NCBI RefSeq assembly: GCF_004345855.1
Contig: NZ_SLXN01000001.1
Coordinates: 62,001 to 126,000, forward strand
Reading direction: 5' to 3'
Length of the DNA: 64,000 nt
Source: Sphingomonas sp. BK235
Lineage (GTDB): Bacteria > Pseudomonadota > Alphaproteobacteria > Sphingomonadales > Sphingomonadaceae
The notes under the pieces were generated by a model. That model searched no databases, had not been told where the DNA came from, and saw only the letters and a program-made list of their open reading frames with translations. Positions 60,379 to 64,000 of the stretch are shown here, in pieces; position 1 is the first letter of the stretch, and each line of letters opens with the position of its first letter. A program made the position numbers and the translations under genes.

Positions 60379-62385
60379 GTGGGATCGTGGATGATCGTGC
60401 TCGTACTTTGCGGCACCGACGCGGGATCGGCGCCACAGCAGCGCGTGCCCGAGCGAGCGCAGGCGGATCACCCGGGGGATGTCGTCGTCACCGCCCGCGC
60501 CGAGCACCGCGTCGGGCTTGACACCGCTGCCAGTGCCGGCGCGGTCTCCGGCGACGATCTGCGCCGACGCCCGCTGTTGCGCACCAACGAACTGGCCGAA
60601 GCGGTGCCGGGCCTGCTCGCCGTGCAGCATTCGGGAGGCGGCAAGGCCGCGCAATATTACATCCGCGGCTTCAATCTCGACCACGGCACCGACTTCAGCG
60701 TCGCGGTCGACGGCGTCCCGATGAACCTGCCGACGCAGGCACATGCACAGGGCTATCTCGATCTCAACGGCGTGATCCCCGAGACGATCGCCCGACTGGA
60801 CTATCGCAAGGGTCCGTATGACGCGCGCGACGGCGACTTCTCGTTGGTCGCGGCCGCGGACATGACGACGCTGGATCGAGCGGCGCCGTCGCTGTCGGTC
60901 GAGGCGGGCAGCTTCGGCTACCGGCGGGTGGCGGCGATCGCGTCGGAGCGGCTCGGCGCGGGCGAGCTGCTGCTCGCGGGCGAGCTCAAGGCCAATGACG
61001 GTCCGTGGGCGCTGGCGGAACGGCTCCGTCATGCCGGGGCATTGGCCAAATATACCGTGCCGACGGCGCTCGGCACGCTTCGTCTCACCGTGTCAGACTA
61101 TAACGCGACGTGGCGGCCGACCGAGCAGGTGCCGGTGCGCGCGATCGGCACGCTGCTGCCCGACCGCTTCGGCACGCTCGACCCGTTCCTGCGCGGGCGA
61201 ACGTCGCGGCAGATCGTGTCGGCGGCGCTGCGTTCGTCGCGCACCGAGGTCGTCCTGTACGCGCAGCGCTACCGCTTCGACCTGCTGTCGAACTTCACCT
61301 TCTTCCTCGACGATCCGGTCCGCGGCGACGAGCTGGAGCAGACGGAACGACGATCGACCTGGGGCGTGCGTGGCCGGCACGCGGTACCGTTGCGAGACGG
61401 TGTGACGCTGACCGTCGGCGCGGAGGGTCGGATCGACCGGATCGACGACCTCGGCTTCTACCAGACCGAACGCGGCCGTCGCCTCGCCACGCGCAGTCTG
61501 GCGGACGTCCGCGAGACGGCGATTGCCGGCTATGCCGCGGTGCGCTGGCAACCATGGTCGCCGCTGACCCTGACCGGCGGCGCGCGGGTCGACCATGTAC
61601 GCTTCCACTCGCGCGCGCGCGGCGGCTCGGCGGTCGATGCCGGGACGGTGGCGACGCTCGCCACCCCGAAGGCGAGCGCCGCCCTGACCGTCCTGCCCGG
61701 CGTCGGATTGTACGCGAACTACGGTCAAGGCTTTCACTCGAACGACGCGCGCGGTGTGCTGGCGACGACCGATCCCGTGCCGGCGTTGGTTCGCGGTACC
61801 GGTCACGAGCTGGGCGTTCGGATCGAGCGCGGGCCGGTGGTGCTGACGCTCGACCGCTGGTGGCTGCGCTCGGACGGCGAGCTCGTCTATCTGGGCGACA
61901 GCGGCACGGTGGAGCCGCGGGGCGCCAGTCGACGGCGGGGATGGGAAGCCACGCTCTACGCGCGCGCCGCGTCCTGGCTCACGCTGGACGCCACCGTCGC
62001 CACCAATCACGCGCGCTTCGTCGACGCACCCGGTTTCGATCGCATCCCCAACGCGCTGGAGAATGCGGCGTCGCTCGGCGTGACCGCGACGGCCGCGCCG
62101 TGGACGGCCGCCGTGCGCCTGCGGCGGATCGGACCGCGACCGCTCGTCGAGGACGGCAGCGTGCGCGGGGCGGCAACCTTGGTCGCGAACGCCCGCGTCG
62201 CGCACAGCTTCGGCAGGGTGGAGGCGTCGCTCGACCTTCTCAACGTCCTCGACAGCCGTCGTGCGGACGCCGATTATTTCTACGCGTCGCGTCTTCCCGG
62301 CGAGCCGCTGGGCGGTATCGAAGGGGTGCATGCCCGCGCCGTGGAACCGCGCCAGGCACGGGTCGCGCTGCGGCTCCAGCTGTGA
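60379..62385 (+). CDS. TonB-dependent receptor, probable manganese-linked
   Basis: A 668-residue receptor starting at GTG 60379 after AGAAGG, or at ATG 60391. Features: DVVVTARAEHR TonB box, plug RRPLLRTNELAEAVPGLLAVQ with QYYIRGFNLDHGTD and DFSVAVDGVPMNL, and a C-terminal barrel ending VEPRQARVALRLQL. It faces mntR across a predicted MntR box, so uptake of manganese or a manganese chelate under shortage is the likely role. Zinc or cobalt cannot be excluded. Confidence 0.85.
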   Translation: MGSWMIVLVLCGTDAGSAPQQRVPERAQADHPGDVVVTARAEHRVGLDTAASAGAVSGDDLRRRPLLRTNELAEAVPGLLAVQHSGGGKAAQYYIRGFNLDHGTDFSVAVDGVPMNLPTQAHAQGYLDLNGVIPETIARLDYRKGPYDARDGDFSLVAAADMTTLDRAAPSLSVEAGSFGYRRVAAIASERLGAGELLLAGELKANDGPWALAERLRHAGALAKYTVPTALGTLRLTVSDYNATWRPTEQVPVRAIGTLLPDRFGTLDPFLRGRTSRQIVSAALRSSRTEVVLYAQRYRFDLLSNFTFFLDDPVRGDELEQTERRSTWGVRGRHAVPLRDGVTLTVGAEGRIDRIDDLGFYQTERGRRLATRSLADVRETAIAGYAAVRWQPWSPLTLTGGARVDHVRFHSRARGGSAVDAGTVATLATPKASAALTVLPGVGLYANYGQGFHSNDARGVLATTDPVPALVRGTGHELGVRIERGPVVLTLDRWWLRSDGELVYLGDSGTVEPRGASRRRGWEATLYARAASWLTLDATVATNHARFVDAPGFDRIPNALENAASLGVTATAAPWTAAVRLRRIGPRPLVEDGSVRGAATLVANARVAHSFGRVEASLDLLNVLDSRRADADYFYASRLPGEPLGGIEGVHARAVEPRQARVALRLQL

Positions 62386-62541
62386 CCCGCGCAAACCGAA
62401 CAGCCGCGATGCGAGAGGCGTCCGACCCTCTCTACGCGCTCGATTGTGACGGAGCGCAGATCGACGGGTGTTCCGAGGCGCGGCCGGCGGTCGGCGCCGT
62501 CCCGCTGATGGCCGTACCGCTCATCGCGGCTGGCCCGCGCG

Positions 62542-62949
62542 TTAGAGAGACACATGCTCCAGGTGGCGCATGACCAGGCTCTGCTCGTCGCGCATCTGCT
62601 CCTCCATCATCCGCCAGATCCGCGCCGCCGCGGCGCGGTAGCCCGCCCAATCGGCTGCGATCGTCGCCTCGGTCCAGTCGGCGACATGCTGGTTCGACAC
62701 CAGCCGATTGGCCGCGAAGGATTGCTGCAGCGCGACCATGTCGCGCGCCGAGGCGTAGGTCGCTCCCACCAGCATGCGCGGCACCACCACCTGGTTGATG
62801 AAGCGGCTGCGCTCGATGCTGATCTGGCTCAGCGCGGTGCGCGCTTTCTCGAGATCGTCGATCGCCGGCACGTCGGCCGCGCACAGCCGCTGGATGACGG
62901 CGAGCCCATGCTCGATCCGCCGGTGATAATCCTTGAGTGTCCGCAACAT
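62542..62949 (-). CDS. Small helical protein, hemerythrin-like pattern (unrecognised)
   Basis: A 135-residue soluble protein predicted to be all helical: YHRRIEHGLAVIQRLC, ERSRFINQVVVPRMLVGAT, QQSFAANRLVSNQHVADW and MEEQMRDEQSLVMRHLEH. The spaced His/Glu residues recall a four-helix metal-binding bundle such as hemerythrin, but the ligand pattern does not match a known family exactly. No obvious ribosome site. The 155 bases before the previous gene hold nothing clear. Confidence 0.55.
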   Translation of the reverse strand: MLRTLKDYHRRIEHGLAVIQRLCAADVPAIDDLEKARTALSQISIERSRFINQVVVPRMLVGATYASARDMVALQQSFAANRLVSNQHVADWTEATIAADWAGYRAAAARIWRMMEEQMRDEQSLVMRHLEHVSL

Positions 62950-63024
62950 GTCGTCGTGATGGCCCCCGTTCCCCGCGGCTGACCTAGATCAGGACGCGCC
63001 GTGGCGGCAAGGGCGGGCGGGGCA

Positions 63025-64000
63025 CTAGATCGCGCCGCGCTCCGCCGCGGGAACGATGCCGTCCGCGACGAGGCGGTGAAGCGCGTCGACATGTCCCTCG
63101 TCGCGCGCGCCCTCCGATGCCGATGTCATCACCACCGTCAGCCGCAGGTCGGGCAGGACATACACCATCTGCCCGCCATAGCCCCAGGCGTAGCGCAGCG
63201 GATGTGCGCCCACCGTGCCGACGAACCAGCCATAGCCATAGCGTCCGCCGCTCCACGGCGACGTGGCGCGCGGCGTCCAGCTCTGCGCGATCCAGTCGGC
63301 GGAGAGGATCCGCTTGCCGTCGACGACGCCGCCCAAGCGGTACAGCTCGCCGAAGCGCGCCAGTGCGCGCGGCGACAGACGCATGTCGTTGCCGCCGAAG
63401 TAGATCCCTTGCGGGTCGGTGGGCCAGGCGGGGATGGCGATACCGAGCGGCTCGCCCAGCCAGGCGCGCGCGAGCTGGAGCGTGCTGCGCCCGGTCGCGC
63501 GCGTCAGCATCGCGGAGAGCAGGTGCGTGTTCCCGGTCGAGTAGAGCATCGCGCCGCCGGGCGCATCGACGAAGGGGCGCGCCAGTGCGGCGCGCACCCA
63601 GTTGGGGCTCGACACCCAGCGCCCGTAATAAGCGCCCGACGTGCGCTCCAGCCCGGCCTGCATCGACAGCAGATTGCCCACCGTCACGCGCGCCAGCCGC
63701 GGGTCGCCGTTCGGAGGGGCGTCGCGGCGGAGCACCGCCAGGATCGGCTGATCGACCCCCGAGAGCACGCCGCGATCGATCGCGATCCCGACCAGCGCCG
63801 ACATCACCGACTTGGAGGCGGACTTGACGTTGACCGGCTGATCGAGCGGCGGGCCGCCGTTGAACCGATGCTCCGCCAGCGTCCTGCCGTCGCGCAGCAC
63901 GAGCAGGGCACGCAGCCGCGGGAGACGCGTCGCGGCCGCGACGGTGCGCTGCATCGCGCCGGGATCGAGCCCCTGCGTCGGCGCGGTAGGAGCGTCGCGC
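63025..64000 (-). CDS. Serine hydrolase, class C beta-lactamase family (5' end beyond window)
   Basis: The frame is open to the right edge, so the start lies past 64000; in-frame codons before ATG 63954 read into the window end. Active-site pieces are SASK in NVKSASKSVMSALVG (nucleophile Ser with Lys three later), YSTGNTHLLSAML in the place of the Y-x-N motif, and RYAWGYGGQMV in the place of the C-terminal KTG box. It lacks clear beta-lactamase specificity and is more likely an esterase or peptidase relative. A signal peptide would be upstream. Confidence 0.8.
   Translation of the reverse strand, partial: RDAPTAPTQGLDPGAMQRTVAAATRLPRLRALLVLRDGRTLAEHRFNGGPPLDQPVNVKSASKSVMSALVGIAIDRGVLSGVDQPILAVLRRDAPPNGDPRLARVTVGNLLSMQAGLERTSGAYYGRWVSSPNWVRAALARPFVDAPGGAMLYSTGNTHLLSAMLTRATGRSTLQLARAWLGEPLGIAIPAWPTDPQGIYFGGNDMRLSPRALARFGELYRLGGVVDGKRILSADWIAQSWTPRATSPWSGGRYGYGWFVGTVGAHPLRYAWGYGGQMVYVLPDLRLTVVMTSASEGARDEGHVDALHRLVADGIVPAAERGAI

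Noticed and set aside
1..64000. tRNA, rRNA, CRISPR, prophage, transposase or integrase
   Set aside because: No matching sequences or repeat-spacer patterns were seen.

Overview
The window is very GC-rich and uses GTG and TTG starts beside ATG. It is dense in TonB-dependent receptors (six) and periplasmic glycoside hydrolases, many with twin-arginine signals. It also carries the non-phosphorylative L-rhamnose pathway known from Sphingomonas. Together these point to a Sphingomonas-like alphaproteobacterium (Sphingomonadaceae). It reads as a chromosomal glycan-utilisation region. I saw no tRNA, rRNA, CRISPR array, prophage or insertion sequence. No gene-free stretch exceeds about 300 bases once the two gene remnants are counted.

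Layout. 1-6.6 kb: the end of an aldo/keto reductase, a secreted alpha/beta hydrolase, a PadR regulator with a membrane partner, the wreck of a flavin disulfide reductase, and a group of uncharacterised exported proteins and lipoproteins. 6.7-19.2 kb: a complete L-rhamnoside module. It holds a TonB receptor, a GH78 alpha-L-rhamnosidase, the RhaT symporter, the five enzymes from L-rhamnose to pyruvate plus L-lactate, and an IclR regulator. 19.3-26.2 kb: RidA/LysR, then a TonB receptor, a predicted beta-propeller and a GH51 alpha-L-arabinofuranosidase. 26.3-27.6 kb: small housekeeping-type genes. 27.9-41.4 kb: an alpha-mannan module. It holds an MFS sugar porter, ROK sugar kinase, long mannose-6-phosphate isomerase, TonB receptor, GH76, SGNH hydrolase, two divergent GH125 exo-mannosidases and a ROK repressor. 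Two divergent promoters here share an identical 16-bp core. 41.5-44.5 kb: rlmJ, rluE and a ClC chloride transporter.

44.6-55.1 kb: an unsaturated-uronate module. It holds an MocA oxidoreductase, a deleted kduD remnant, kduI, a large predicted PHP-type metallohydrolase, a TonB receptor, a FadR-type GntR regulator, an ExuT-like transporter and a DUF4861 protein. 55.2-64 kb: a siderophore-type TonB receptor, a periplasmic GFOR-like oxidoreductase, an SDR, mntR facing a TonB receptor across a 16-bp palindrome, a small conserved protein, and a serine hydrolase cut by the window edge.

Each sugar module carries its own importer, enzymes and regulator (IclR, ROK and GntR families). Outer-membrane receptors take up oligosaccharides, periplasmic hydrolases cut them, a dedicated inner-membrane carrier imports the sugar, and cytoplasmic enzymes feed central metabolism. 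The best candidates for new biology are the shared mannan-promoter element, the kinase-like N-terminal domain on the isomerase, the predicted metallohydrolase in the uronate operon, the precise loss of kduD, and the mntR/receptor pair.
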